This document shows, one piece after another, positions 7,842 through 16,408 of a stretch of 64,000 bases of DNA. The position numbers and the translations under genes were made by a program. Under the pieces are notes generated by a model that made no database searches, was not told where the DNA came from, and saw only the letters and a program-made list of their open reading frames with translations. Within the stretch, counting starts at the first letter, position 1. Each line of letters starts with the position of its first letter. This DNA is from Arenibacter algicola (GTDB taxonomy: Bacteria; Bacteroidota; Bacteroidia; Flavobacteriales; Flavobacteriaceae): assembly GCF_018860365.1 (NCBI RefSeq), contig NZ_JAHKPO010000029.1:62001-126000 (forward strand), given 5' to 3'.

Positions 7842-9311
7842 ATGGGTTTTGATATTCTTCTCCTCTGGGATAGATTATTAGGGAAATGGGAAACCAAGTC
7901 TGGATTTGGCATAGGCCTTATTTTATTATTTTTTTTGTATTTCTCTGTTTTAAATTATTTTGATATTGAATCTTTCATGATTCCAATTTTAAAGTATTTA
8001 GTCTTTCCCCTTATACTTGCACTATTGGTATTTATTTTTTGGGTTAGTACAACCAACCGTTTTTTTCTAAAATTTTCTAATAAGATTTATACAGGAGTCA
8101 TAGTAGTTCTAGATGATGACAGAGATCGGTTAGTTGTCAATAAAATAGTCGGAAAAGTGATAAACCAGATTAACAAATCTGCTGAATTCCAGGATGGTAT
8201 CCAATTGAAATTATTACCCTCAAATTTTTGCGTTCATGAATCTGAGATTAACAGGTATCATAATAATTTCTATTTCATGTACGACTTGATTATTAGGGTT
8301 TTTGTAGAGTCTGGAAATTACGAATCAATAGAAAAGATCATTGTGGAAAGGTTTTCAGTTACTTTCACACGGAAATCTCCAACATGGAAGAAGAGAATTC
8401 TTTATAATACTATTGATTTAACCCAAGATATGAACTTACTCGTTGGGGCCCGAAACTGGCAATATTTAATTTCAAATAGCGGTATTGATAAGAAAAAATA
8501 TTTGGCCAATTTTCATAATATAATAATTTATTATGTCGTGTTTTACGCTATATACTCAGATAGATATGAAGATGCCCTCAACATACTGGCAAGAGTATTT
8601 GAGCCCAACAATACAATAGTTAAGATTAGTAGAAAAGAGGAGAATAGTGTTACCCTAGAACTTCAACCTTTTAATTTAGCAGAAGCACGACTTTCCACAA
8701 TTTTGGTTGATTTGTTCTTTGATTCTGCGATTAAGAGTTATCACCAAAAGGATATTCCAAAGGCTATTAGTCGACTTGAACAACTTGAAAAGTTAGTGAA
8801 AGTTCACAACCAAAAGTTTGATTTATTTATCAATATGGCGAGATGGAATTATGAATTGGGAAACGTTGATAAAGCTGTCAATTACACCGAACAAGCAAAA
8901 CTCATTGACCCTAAAGCAATTCAAATCTATTTAAATTTGGGTTTTTTCGCAATACTTCAAAACAACGTAACTGATTTTTGCATTAATTTTAAGAAGCTAT
9001 TCGAAATGCGAAATAATCCAGTGATCAACTGGGTTGACGTAATTGATTTTCAATTGAAAGAGCAAGAAAAAATGCCTACTAAATTGCCTTTTTTTAATTT
9101 CTCAATTTCATTTATAGAATATATTTTCATTGATGAATCGAATAAATCAAAATTTAAAAATACAGTTGCTGAATACAAAGAAAACGACGAATATGCGTGT
9201 ATTTTTAAACTTGGATTACATGTGCTTTCGCAACCATATCTCAAAATGGAAACTAATCATCATTTGAACAAAAAACATAGTGGGAACAAGAAGAAAAGGC
9301 GGAAACGCTAA
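7842..9311 (+). CDS. Membrane-anchored TPR protein of unknown function
   Basis: A 489-residue protein starting 2 bp after the recombinase stop, so probably co-expressed with it. Two hydrophobic helices near the N-terminus (about residues 22-40 and 46-68) anchor it. A middle region of unknown fold follows, then helical TPR-like repeats (about 300-400; motifs such as LEQLEKLV, WNYELGNVDKAV, YLNLGFFAI). The tail is very basic (NKKHSGNKKKRRKR), which could contact nucleic acid or membrane. No family is recognised. Confidence 0.6.
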   Translation: MGFDILLLWDRLLGKWETKSGFGIGLILLFFLYFSVLNYFDIESFMIPILKYLVFPLILALLVFIFWVSTTNRFFLKFSNKIYTGVIVVLDDDRDRLVVNKIVGKVINQINKSAEFQDGIQLKLLPSNFCVHESEINRYHNNFYFMYDLIIRVFVESGNYESIEKIIVERFSVTFTRKSPTWKKRILYNTIDLTQDMNLLVGARNWQYLISNSGIDKKKYLANFHNIIIYYVVFYAIYSDRYEDALNILARVFEPNNTIVKISRKEENSVTLELQPFNLAEARLSTILVDLFFDSAIKSYHQKDIPKAISRLEQLEKLVKVHNQKFDLFINMARWNYELGNVDKAVNYTEQAKLIDPKAIQIYLNLGFFAILQNNVTDFCINFKKLFEMRNNPVINWVDVIDFQLKEQEKMPTKLPFFNFSISFIEYIFIDESNKSKFKNTVAEYKENDEYACIFKLGLHVLSQPYLKMETNHHLNKKHSGNKKKRRKR

Positions 9312-9387
9312 CCATTGTTTATTAGATTTTCAAATATATGATATAAAATTTGTCAAATAAATTAGCGTTGCTTTAGGGAATACTTAA

Positions 9388-9598
9388 AAATACAGAGGAC
9401 GGTATAACTAAATTACAGTTAGTACAGTTCCAGGGTGTTTTCAAAGCACTTCTAGTTGAAAAAATTCAAGAAAATGGCAGTTTGGCTAAAATAAAGGTCA
9501 AATGTTTATTGAATGATAACCCCCATTATGAGGAAAACCAATTATTGACTGTTAATTTGAATGATGGAGGATTAATAGAAATTCAAATTCTAGATTAA
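9388..9598 (+). pseudogene. Start-less ORF remnant, possible decayed cassette gene
   Basis: One frame is open from an in-frame TAG just before 9380 to a TAA at 9596-9598 and would encode about 65 residues (ending LTVNLNDGGLIEIQILD) with protein-like composition. It has no ATG, GTG or TTG before the coding-like part, so it appears to be the 3' part of a gene whose 5' end is lost. An array repeat follows 20 bp after the stop, as for intact cassette genes. The 5' boundary is approximate. Confidence 0.35.
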
Positions 9599-9617
9599 GG
9601 AAAACTGTATAAAAACT

Positions 9618-9635
9618 AAAGTTCAAATTAAGGTT
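9618..9635 (+). repeat. Array repeat R1
   Basis: AAAGTTCAAATTAAGGTT, differing from the consensus AAAGTTCAAATAAAGGAT at two positions. Ends 17 bp before the ATG at 9653. Confidence 0.7.
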
Positions 9636-9652
9636 ATATAAATACAAGGAAG

Positions 9653-9907
9653 ATGGAAAACAAACCAAAAGATTTTACTCCAACTGAGTTTATTGAAAAG
9701 GGAGAAAATTTAGTTATGGATAGAAAGCAAGAGAATTTTTATTTAGTTAATGAGGTCGAATATGATTCAGCCAAAAGTGAAGATCAAATCAATTGTGAAA
9801 TTTTGTATTTTATAGAGTATCAGGAAAGTATTAAGTATTTTAGGCATGAACCTAAACTCTTTGATAAGTTGCAACGCGGGAAACTTCAAAGTGTGCTTCT
9901 TCAATAA
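9653..9907 (+). CDS. Small hypothetical protein, cassette gene
   Basis: An 84-residue acidic soluble protein with no recognised family. It starts 17 bp after repeat R1 with AAGGAAG as ribosome-binding site, and its TAA stop (9905-9907) touches the first base of repeat R2. The gene is therefore exactly bounded by two repeat copies. Confidence 0.5.
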   Translation: MENKPKDFTPTEFIEKGENLVMDRKQENFYLVNEVEYDSAKSEDQINCEILYFIEYQESIKYFRHEPKLFDKLQRGKLQSVLLQ

Positions 9908-9924
9908 AGTTTAAATAAACGATG
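9907..9924 (+). repeat. Array repeat R2
   Basis: AAAGTTTAAATAAACGAT. Overlaps the stop of the gene before it and contains the first bases of the ATG (9922) of the gene after it. Confidence 0.8.
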
Positions 9925-10572
9925 GAAAGCAAAAGATTATCTCAAACATTTTCTTGTGGGCACTGTTCAAATATTGCCGCTATGGAAAGTATTGGTCATA
10001 TATTTAAAGACTCCAAAAAAGAAGATAGCCATGATCCATATCCGGCACCTGAAGAAGGATATTATTATGATGTTCTAATTTGCCCTGCATGTACCCGTGA
10101 AAATATTGTAAAATACTTCTGGCATGACTTCATGGAATCTGAGGAAGATGTTAGTTATGAATATTTATATCCTATAGATAATGATATTCCCTTAGGACTA
10201 CCAAATGAGATTAAACTGGCGTATAAAGCTGCGCAAAAAGTTAAGCTTATAGATCCAAACTCTTATGCCTTATTAATTAGAAGACTCTTGGAACTTATTT
10301 GTTTTGATAGAGAAGCTGAGGGATCGTTTTTGTCTAAAAAATTAAAACATCTTGCTGATAAGGGAGAAATACCCGAAAAACTTGTTAAGGTTGCAAAAGG
10401 ACTTAGGCTATTTGGCAATATTGGAGCACACGAGCGTGGTGGTAGCTTAAGTGAAAAAGAAATACCTATTCTAACCAACATGATTAAATCGATTTTGGAG
10501 TATATATATACGGCCCCTCATTTGGCCGAGTTAGCCGAGAGGAAATTAAAAGAAATTGAAAAGTCTAAATAA
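9922..10572 (+). CDS. DUF4145 domain protein with N-terminal zinc ribbon
   Basis: A 216-residue protein. Residues 11-14 (CGHC) and about 57-60 (CPAC) form a likely zinc ribbon. The C-terminal helical part (YALLIRRLLELICF, about 113-126, and GLRLFGNIGAHERG, about 161-174) matches DUF4145, a domain often fused to restriction or nuclease modules and also found alone in mobile DNA. The ATG lies inside repeat R2 and the TAA stop lies inside repeat R3, so both ends of the reading frame use repeat bases. Function unknown; a role in nucleic-acid defence is possible. Confidence 0.7.
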   Translation: MESKRLSQTFSCGHCSNIAAMESIGHIFKDSKKEDSHDPYPAPEEGYYYDVLICPACTRENIVKYFWHDFMESEEDVSYEYLYPIDNDIPLGLPNEIKLAYKAAQKVKLIDPNSYALLIRRLLELICFDREAEGSFLSKKLKHLADKGEIPEKLVKVAKGLRLFGNIGAHERGGSLSEKEIPILTNMIKSILEYIYTAPHLAELAERKLKEIEKSK

Positions 10573-10577
10573 AGGAT
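10560..10577 (+). repeat. Array repeat R3
   Basis: AAAGTCTAAATAAAGGAT. Supplies the last codons and TAA stop (10570-10572) of the upstream gene; its AAAGGA lies 5-10 bp before the next ATG (10581) as a Shine-Dalgarno-like sequence. Confidence 0.85.
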
Positions 10578-10580
10578 ATT

Positions 10581-10937
10581 ATGTTTACAGACATCAATCC
10601 AAAATTACCAATGCGCAATAAAACGATTACCAAGAATTTCTATTTAAACAGATTAGATTTTCAAGAATTTGGAAGTGCAGACTATGATGGTTACTTGATG
10701 CTTAAAAAAGACAATATTCAAATCCACTTTTTTGAGTTCAAAGCACTGAATCCGAAAGAAAATTACGGGCAAGTTTATATAAGAGTAGATGGCATTGAAA
10801 AATTTCACCAATTATTGTTGGACAACGGAACGAGTATTCATCCAAATGGAAGTCTTCAAATAAAACCTTGGGGACAAAGGGAATTTTCAATTCTTGACCC
10901 AGACAATAATTTGCTAACTTTCGGAGAGAGTATTTAA
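10581..10937 (+). CDS. VOC superfamily protein (bleomycin-resistance/glyoxalase fold)
   Basis: A 118-residue single VOC-fold protein. The order of strands and the ending ILDPDNNLLTFGE are typical of bleomycin-resistance-like proteins, which bind and sequester drugs as dimers. The classical glyoxalase metal ligands are not obvious. The start is directly preceded by repeat R3 (AAAGGA spacing 5 bp) and the stop is followed 11 bp later by R4. Such genes are very common as single-gene cassettes. The ligand is unknown. Confidence 0.75.
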   Translation: MFTDINPKLPMRNKTITKNFYLNRLDFQEFGSADYDGYLMLKKDNIQIHFFEFKALNPKENYGQVYIRVDGIEKFHQLLLDNGTSIHPNGSLQIKPWGQREFSILDPDNNLLTFGESI

Positions 10938-10948
10938 AATAGTCGGTT

Positions 10949-10966
10949 AAAGTTCAGATAAAGGAT
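10949..10966 (+). repeat. Array repeat R4
   Basis: AAAGTTCAGATAAAGGAT, one mismatch to consensus, 11 bp after the VOC gene stop. About 70 bp of leader follow before the next ATG (11039). Confidence 0.85.
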
Positions 10967-11038
10967 AGGAGGAACCTATTGAGATTGGAGTATAATTTAT
11001 ACCAAATATAATGACCTGAATAGAATTATTTAACCCTT

Positions 11039-12463
11039 ATGAGACCATTTTCAATAAATCGAGATTTTTACTTTTTTGGAACTTTGCTATTTGTGCTTTG
11101 CGCTGCAATGGGATTGGTACTTGGCGTAGTTCATTTCAAAATAGGGGAAAGGGTTTTTTATCTGCCAACTTTTTCAGTCTGGTTCGTTGTAATGGTTATA
11201 GTTAATATATTAGGGTTATTTGTATTGCTTAAATACTATCAACATAAAAGGTACTCTATCACATTTAAGTTAGGACTTGTTTATGTAATATTATTGGTTT
11301 GTCATTTTATAGTTATCTATACTATGTCGTCGGCAAGGTTATTAGAAGGATTATTCAGATATACATACCCACTGGTCTTAATTTCTGTACTTCTATATTC
11401 GATAAGCCTTATATTTTCAAATGCGGGTAGAAGACCCTGGCTAAAAACAGCCGGTCTCTTTATTTTTGTCCTTGGGTCAATCCAATTACTATCATACATT
11501 TGGAACGTAAATACTGAAAATGTACAGGTCATAATAGCTTTGCAGAAAGTTCGTTCATGGAATTTATTAGCTGAGAGCTTACTTCCCATTCCTTTCCTTT
11601 TGAATTTTTTGAGTGAGAAGAGAAAACTGGAAATGAAAAACGGGAGTCCAATACTGTCAAATGTCCTTAAAGGCTTCTTGCTTATTGCCGGAATAGCCGT
11701 TACAACAACATCTTTTGTTCTAATAAACAATAGTTACAGATTTTCTGATAACCTAAATAATAGACTTGAAAGAGCAAAGGTGCTGGCCCAGCCCTTTGAG
11801 GCTAGAACCCACGTAGGCAGCCAAGGGGTAAAGATACCATATCGATTGCTCAAACCTGTGGATTATGACCCTAATAAAGCATATCCGTTGGTTATTGGCC
11901 TTCATCATGGAGGGGGTCACGGAACGGATAATGCCTTGCAGATAGAATCATCTCCCTATGCTCAAATGCTATCCAAAAATGAAAATAGAAGAAATTATCC
12001 TGCCTTTATTTTTGTGCCACAATGTCCACCTGGATTCACATGGGGAGGGATTCCAAATCAATCGGACGTGGCCACACTAGTTTTTGAGGCTGTAGATGAA
12101 TTGGAAAAAGAATTCAGGATTGATGAAAAAAGGCGTTATGTTATTGGACTTTCTATGGGCGGTTATGGTTCATGGCATTTCATTTCGGTCCGTCCAAAAA
12201 TGTTTGCTGCAGCAATTCCTATTTGTGGAGGTGGTAATCCTGATCTAGCACAAAGCATAATCGACGTTCCAATTTGGGCCTTCCATGGCGAAAAAGATAG
12301 AAGTGTCCCTGTGAGTTTGTCACGTGATATGATCAAGGCTATTAGAGATGCCGGCGGAAATCCGCAGTACACTGAGTTTTCAAGTGCAGGTCATGACATT
12401 TGGAATCAGGTTAATAGTACCGAAGGTTTACTGGATTGGTTTTTTGAACAAAAACTTGAATAA
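11039..12463 (+). CDS. Polytopic membrane protein with C-terminal alpha/beta-hydrolase (esterase) domain
   Basis: A 474-residue two-part protein. The first 235 residues hold about seven hydrophobic helices. Residues 250-474 are an esterase of the PHB-depolymerase/feruloyl-esterase-like kind: oxyanion loop GLHHGGG, nucleophile elbow GLSMGG (Ser372), acid EKDRSVP (Asp420) and base AGHDIW (His452), a complete catalytic triad. The catalytic part would hang on a membrane anchor, probably facing the periplasm. Repeats R4 and R5 flank it. The substrate is unknown. Confidence 0.8.
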   Translation: MRPFSINRDFYFFGTLLFVLCAAMGLVLGVVHFKIGERVFYLPTFSVWFVVMVIVNILGLFVLLKYYQHKRYSITFKLGLVYVILLVCHFIVIYTMSSARLLEGLFRYTYPLVLISVLLYSISLIFSNAGRRPWLKTAGLFIFVLGSIQLLSYIWNVNTENVQVIIALQKVRSWNLLAESLLPIPFLLNFLSEKRKLEMKNGSPILSNVLKGFLLIAGIAVTTTSFVLINNSYRFSDNLNNRLERAKVLAQPFEARTHVGSQGVKIPYRLLKPVDYDPNKAYPLVIGLHHGGGHGTDNALQIESSPYAQMLSKNENRRNYPAFIFVPQCPPGFTWGGIPNQSDVATLVFEAVDELEKEFRIDEKRRYVIGLSMGGYGSWHFISVRPKMFAAAIPICGGGNPDLAQSIIDVPIWAFHGEKDRSVPVSLSRDMIKAIRDAGGNPQYTEFSSAGHDIWNQVNSTEGLLDWFFEQKLE

Positions 12464-12483
12464 GTAAAAATGTATCAAATTAC

Positions 12484-12501
12484 AAAGTTCAAATAAAGGA
12501 T
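12484..12501 (+). repeat. Array repeat R5
   Basis: Exact consensus copy AAAGTTCAAATAAAGGAT, 20 bp after the hydrolase stop. Confidence 0.9.
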
Positions 12502-12554
12502 ATTCTTTACAAAAAGCGGATTTTGTAATGAGTTTTCTGTTTTTCAGGTATATA

Positions 12555-12575
12555 AAAGTTCCGCACATAAAGGAT
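12555..12575 (+). repeat. Array repeat variant with longer spacer
   Basis: AAAGTTC and ATAAAGGAT, the two halves of the array consensus, occur here separated by 5 bases (CGCAC) instead of 2. It lies 71 bp after R5 with no gene between, so it may mark an emptied cassette or a rearranged site. Confidence 0.6.
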
Positions 12576-12636
12576 GTATAGATTATTAATAATCTATATT
12601 CATAGGTTGTAGCCAATTATAAACAAATTCTTAAGA

Positions 12637-13101
12637 ATGGAATTCATTAGGCGTTCAATTTTATCTGATTCTGAAAAACTTGAGATTTTTGAGCTATGGA
12701 ATAATGAATACCCTGAAAAACTATCCTACAAGACACTAAAAGAGCTTGACGAATATCTTAACAAGCTGACTAGCCAGTCTCATATTTTGTTAATTGATTC
12801 AAGCGAAAAAATTGAAGGGTGGTATTTTGACTTTAAAAGAGATAATGAAAAGTGGTTCGCGATAATCTTAGACTCGGACATTCACGGAAAAGGATTTGGA
12901 AATAAAATATTAGAACTTGCAAAACAAAAAGAAAATGAATTAAGTGGATGGGTAATTGACCACAACAAAGACAAAAAGAATAACGGAGAATTTTACAGTT
13001 CACCTTTGAATTTTTATCTCCAAAATGGATTTGAAATATTGACAACCGATAGATTAGAGTCGGCGAAAATATCCGCGGTAAAAATTAAATGGAAAAAATA
13101 A
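12637..13101 (+). CDS. GNAT-family acetyltransferase
   Basis: A 154-residue protein. The central strands and acetyl-CoA loop (HGKGFGNKILELAKQKE, about residues 85-101) fit the R/QxxGxG/A motif of GNAT N-acetyltransferases, and YLQNGFEILTTDR near the end fits the fold's C-terminal half. The substrate is unknown. It is the single gene between repeats R5 and R6 and is typical cassette cargo. Confidence 0.75.
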   Translation: MEFIRRSILSDSEKLEIFELWNNEYPEKLSYKTLKELDEYLNKLTSQSHILLIDSSEKIEGWYFDFKRDNEKWFAIILDSDIHGKGFGNKILELAKQKENELSGWVIDHNKDKKNNGEFYSSPLNFYLQNGFEILTTDRLESAKISAVKIKWKK

Positions 13102-13122
13102 AAACTTTCTGCGACATTTAGT

Positions 13123-13140
13123 AAAGTTCAAATAAAGGAT
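13123..13140 (+). repeat. Array repeat R6
   Basis: Exact consensus copy, 21 bp after the GNAT gene stop. Confidence 0.9.
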
Positions 13141-13235
13141 TAAAAATATAATCGAAATATTATTGATTAACTTAGTCTTATAAGCGAGATATTCAAGGAT
13201 ACTATCACATTGTTACAAACAATTAAAATGATAAT

Positions 13236-13703
13236 ATGAAAGCATGGAATTTTAAAGTAAAAAGTAATCTTTTAGAGATTAGTAAGAAATTAGAATCCGC
13301 GCTTGGGTCCCTTAATGGATTTGTTTTTGATATGGATAATGATAAACACAATTCAATAACATTTAAAATGCGTAAACGAATTCTGTACGCATGGTACATG
13401 GTATTCCATAATTGGACTATTGTTAACGGAAAATTATTTAAAACGGATACGGAATATGAGACCTACGTAGAAATTTCTTTTACTCAACACTTTCTAATAA
13501 CATTGATAATATTTACACATATGTTCTTAGGTTTGGGTTTCTTAATCGCAATAATTTCAGGAATGAGTAGCAGTGCTTCCATGTACATACTTGGAGGAAT
13601 ACTATTAGCAGTAGGAATTGTATTATGGATTGCCATACAGAAAAAATTTGAAAAGGATATTCAAGAATATAAGACATTAATTTCTGAAATATTAGAGTCT
13701 TGA
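13236..13703 (+). CDS. Hypothetical two-helix membrane protein
   Basis: A 155-residue protein. The N-terminal 80 residues are soluble and basic; two strong hydrophobic helices (about 86-108 and 114-134) follow and then a short charged tail. No family is recognised. It lies between repeats R6 and R7 with about 95 bp of leader. Confidence 0.55.
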   Translation: MKAWNFKVKSNLLEISKKLESALGSLNGFVFDMDNDKHNSITFKMRKRILYAWYMVFHNWTIVNGKLFKTDTEYETYVEISFTQHFLITLIIFTHMFLGLGFLIAIISGMSSSASMYILGGILLAVGIVLWIAIQKKFEKDIQEYKTLISEILES

Positions 13704-13757
13704 AAGAGTTATCATTCCGTAACAAAACCTCCTATGAAAAGCCTAGACCAGTTCTCT

Positions 13758-13775
13758 AAAGTTCAAATAAAGGAT
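13758..13775 (+). repeat. Array repeat R7
   Basis: Exact consensus copy. It is preceded by a longer shared stretch (CTCCTATGAAAAG and CCAGTTCTCT) also found before R8 and partly before R11, and followed by a perfect hairpin. Confidence 0.92.
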
Positions 13776-13794
13776 AGCATCAATGATGCTATCC
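13772..13794. repeat. Perfect hairpin joined to repeat R7
   Basis: GGATAGCATCA and its exact complement TGATGCTATCC are separated by a single A. The first four bases are the end of repeat R7. An identical hairpin follows R16 (22451-22473). A stem this short-looped is better seen as a protein or recombination site than as a terminator, since no T-run follows. Confidence 0.75.
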
Positions 13795-13811
13795 CGTCGT
13801 TAGCAGTAACC

Positions 13812-13845
<34 letters not shown>

Positions 13846-13878
13846 GATAACATTGAGCAAACCATTAAATCGGAGCAA

Positions 13879-14337
13879 TTATAGATAGTCATCCTTTATA
13901 AGATAACTATCTATTACCATGTCAAAAATATTATCTTCAATAACAACTTGTTTGAATATTTCTACTTGCATCCCTGCGTCGACCTCGTCTTCATTCATAG
14001 ATTGTGCGTCAGCAATATAAAAATTCCATGAAATCAAATCAATTTTATCTTGATGCTCAAATAATAATTTGGCAAGTTCCAATTTTGACGCCGATACTTT
14101 TATCAGAGTACCCCATTTATCAAAGCCTGCAATATTGGCGATTACATGCTGTGCGTTCATGAGGCTAAAATTTTGCTCGTCGATATCAAAGTCCGAAATA
14201 ATATCATAAATTTGAAAATACTTCGGCGAATACTCGTACTGAAAACGGCCTATCGTTTTGTCAACAAGAGGAGTTTGGGTCTTGAAGTCCCTGTGTAGAT
14301 TTTTTGCTTGAAGTTTGAAGTAGTCAATAGTGTTCAT
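13879..14337 (-). CDS. Conserved hypothetical protein, inverted cassette gene
   Basis: A 152-residue acidic soluble protein with no known function; its N-terminal style (MNTIDYFKLQAKNL) and FDKWGTLIKVS/ELAKLLFEH segments recall small uncharacterised Bacteroidota proteins. It is one of two minus-strand genes in an otherwise plus-strand array. Its own start is preceded on the minus strand by a variant of the array repeat (14344-14362), which suggests a whole cassette in inverted orientation. Confidence 0.6.
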   Translation of the reverse strand: MNTIDYFKLQAKNLHRDFKTQTPLVDKTIGRFQYEYSPKYFQIYDIISDFDIDEQNFSLMNAQHVIANIAGFDKWGTLIKVSASKLELAKLLFEHQDKIDLISWNFYIADAQSMNEDEVDAGMQVEIFKQVVIEDNIFDMVIDSYLIKDDYL

Positions 14338-14873
14338 AATATAATCCTTTAGTTCAAAGACTATTATCCTGAAATTTTGCGTTCGTATACTGTGGTTGGA
14401 TAATAAGCTCTGAAGGGGTTATATTATCTAGTTATTGGTTGATGAAATCTTCGCACGAACGAGCAGGCATACCAAAAACACCTGACACAAATATAAAAAA
14501 TTCCATTCAAATTATTCTTTACTATTCTAATTTTTTTCCTTTGTTTAAAAATAACCAGGCTACTGCTGACAAAAGGGTAAATTAACTGTTTCTGAAATCT
14601 GCGAGAGTGTAAATAATTCTAGATACGTATTACAAGTATTTAAGAAATAAAGAACAAGCAACAAGGTTAGAGACTAATTTAGTGTAAAGGCTAATCTTTA
14701 ACTTTTGTAAACTATGTGCCTTAACGAACATACCCAAAAAACCAAAAACATATATTATAAATTTCGTTTTGCCAACACAAATATCTACGATTGAAAATAA
14801 TTATATGAAAAATGCTTAAATTGAGAAATGAAAAAACAGCAAAAAAATATCTATACCCTTAACTGTTAAAGGC
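14338..14873. other. 536-bp intergenic region
   Basis: Very AT-rich and without a convincing ORF. It separates the divergent genes at 14337 and 14874 and probably carries both promoters. Apart from the inverted repeat variant at its left end I see no RNA gene or strong hairpin. Confidence 0.5.
14344..14362 (-). repeat. Inverted copy of the array repeat (variant)
   Basis: Read on the minus strand, AGTCT, six bases and then TAAAGGAT; R3 has AGTCT, three bases and TAAAGGAT. It ends 6 bp before the ATG of the minus-strand gene, the same placement as plus-strand copies. The spacer is 3 bp longer, as in the variant at 12555. Confidence 0.5.
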
Positions 14874-15656
14874 ATGAAAATAAATTTAAATCATCACATA
14901 AGTTTAGTAGTCTTCGTTTTTTTTATAGTCTTAACAAGTGTCATTAGTGCTCAAACCAACCAATCGTTATTTGATGTCCCAACTGCTGAAAATGTTCTTA
15001 AAAATGTTAAGGGTAAGAATATGGTAGATACTTATGCTAAACAATGTGCGGCTTTAGTGGTTATGCAGGATATTTCAAGATTATATCAGTTTAAAAATGG
15101 TAAGTCTAAAATTGTCGCCATGCAACTTGAAGAATATAGCAATGCAGTGAGAAACGTTTATAGTAATTATTTAAATGAAACGAATGCCCCAGATAAATGG
15201 TCAGGATTATGGAAAAATTATTATTACCATACTCCTGAGTTCCCCGAAGAGATGCGTGAATTACTTTTAAGCGAGAATGCAAAAGTAAACTACAATGCCA
15301 GAGTTAAAGAACAAAACATTATATCTGGAAATGAATACGATAAAATGAGAGCTGAAGAAAGAAAAGTACAAGAAGCAAAAGATAAAGAGGAACAAAAAAT
15401 AACTGACCGATACATACGACTGACTATTTTTGTAATTGGATTGTTGTTAGGTGTTTTTATCTTAATTAAAGCAAGAAATTGGAATAATAAATTAAGGCAA
15501 TATGAATTTGAAAATATTACTGATGGTGGTGTGATTCAATTTACAAATTTTAAAGATGCAGAAAATCATAGAAAAAACAAGCAATATGCAGGGTGTTTAT
15601 GGGGTTTGGGCGTAATAGTTACTATTTTTATGATAATTGTGTTCCTTATGACATAA
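14874..15656 (+). CDS. Hypothetical exported/membrane protein
   Basis: A 260-residue protein with an N-terminal signal peptide ending in VISAQ, a helical periplasmic region (about 30-170) with a charged coiled-coil-like part (MRAEERKVQEAKDKEEQK), a transmembrane helix (about 180-198) and a last hydrophobic helix at the C-terminus (about 240-258). No family is recognised. It shares the R7-R8 segment with the inverted gene. Confidence 0.55.
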   Translation: MKINLNHHISLVVFVFFIVLTSVISAQTNQSLFDVPTAENVLKNVKGKNMVDTYAKQCAALVVMQDISRLYQFKNGKSKIVAMQLEEYSNAVRNVYSNYLNETNAPDKWSGLWKNYYYHTPEFPEEMRELLLSENAKVNYNARVKEQNIISGNEYDKMRAEERKVQEAKDKEEQKITDRYIRLTIFVIGLLLGVFILIKARNWNNKLRQYEFENITDGGVIQFTNFKDAENHRKNKQYAGCLWGLGVIVTIFMIIVFLMT

Positions 15657-15805
15657 CTGCACTTTAATTAAGTACTGAGCCTGTATGAATAAAGCTTATA
15701 TCTTAATGCAAGAAAAGGGATATACTTACCTCCTTGCAGACTAAATAATAATAAGCACGAACGCACAACACCTTGCTCCTATGAAAAGCACTAGTCCAGT
15801 TCTCT

Positions 15806-15823
15806 AAAGTTCAAATAAAGGAT
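15806..15823 (+). repeat. Array repeat R8
   Basis: Exact consensus copy. The GTG start of the next gene is one base after its end. The 40 bp before it closely match those before R7. Confidence 0.92.
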
Positions 15824-15824
15824 A

Positions 15825-16316
15825 GTGAATTTAATAGAAAATATATCGCAAAACTGGGAGGAGCTACCGGTTAACTACGAAGACCTTGAACATCTAGCTC
15901 TAGAAGTTCCAAGAAAACCGGGTATTTATCAAATTTTAACCAATGTACCTAAAGAATTATTTGTTCAATTTGGCAGCAGAACTGACAAAAAACACTATAA
16001 CTTAGAAAAGAAAATCAGAGAATCAGATAAGTTGCCAGAAGAATTTAAAATTCTTCAGCAGGGTTCTAACAAATATATTGTTTACACCGGGCATAGCTAT
16101 AACCTAAGACAAAGATTTAAAGAGCATTTCAAAGGTTCCAAAGGAACAGGTTGTCTTGCTCTTTTTCAAATAGAAAAACTAAGAAGTTTTCAGTGGGATT
16201 TTCAATTTATTGAATTAGGAAAATATGATGGTTACTTTGACAGTAAACTACAGCGTACTTTTCTTGAACAAAAATATAGAGCAGAAATTGGCTGGCCAAT
16301 ACTTTGTAGTCAATAA
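15825..16316 (+). CDS. GIY-YIG nuclease domain protein
   Basis: A 163-residue protein starting at GTG directly after repeat R8, whose AAAGGA serves as ribosome-binding site. KPGIYQI (about residues 30-36) and YIVYTGHSYNLRQRFKEHF (about 85-103) form the GIY and YIG strands and the conserved Arg helix of GIY-YIG nucleases, and LEQKYRAEIGWPIL carries the likely catalytic Glu. Related stand-alone domains act on DNA in repair, homing or defence. The stop is one base before repeat R9. Confidence 0.72.
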   Translation: MNLIENISQNWEELPVNYEDLEHLALEVPRKPGIYQILTNVPKELFVQFGSRTDKKHYNLEKKIRESDKLPEEFKILQQGSNKYIVYTGHSYNLRQRFKEHFKGSKGTGCLALFQIEKLRSFQWDFQFIELGKYDGYFDSKLQRTFLEQKYRAEIGWPILCSQ

Positions 16317-16317
16317 A

Positions 16318-16335
16318 AAAGTTTAAATAAAGGAT
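16318..16335 (+). repeat. Array repeat R9
   Basis: AAAGTTTAAATAAAGGAT, one mismatch to consensus, starting one base after the GIY-YIG gene stop. Confidence 0.88.
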
Positions 16336-16408
16336 GAATAAGGAGAATATGTTGTAAAATCGCCCATTTATTGGTCTAATTATATAGGAGGAAAATAAAG
16401 AAGGTGCC

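Larger units (their letters stand above)
9312..9652. other. Intergenic region with a start-less ORF remnant
   Basis: This 341-bp stretch has no gene with a normal start. It holds a coding-like remnant (9388-9598) and the first clear copy of the array repeat (9618-9635). Near 9351 the run TGTCAAATAAATTAG resembles a decayed repeat copy, but the match is too weak to call. Confidence 0.5.
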
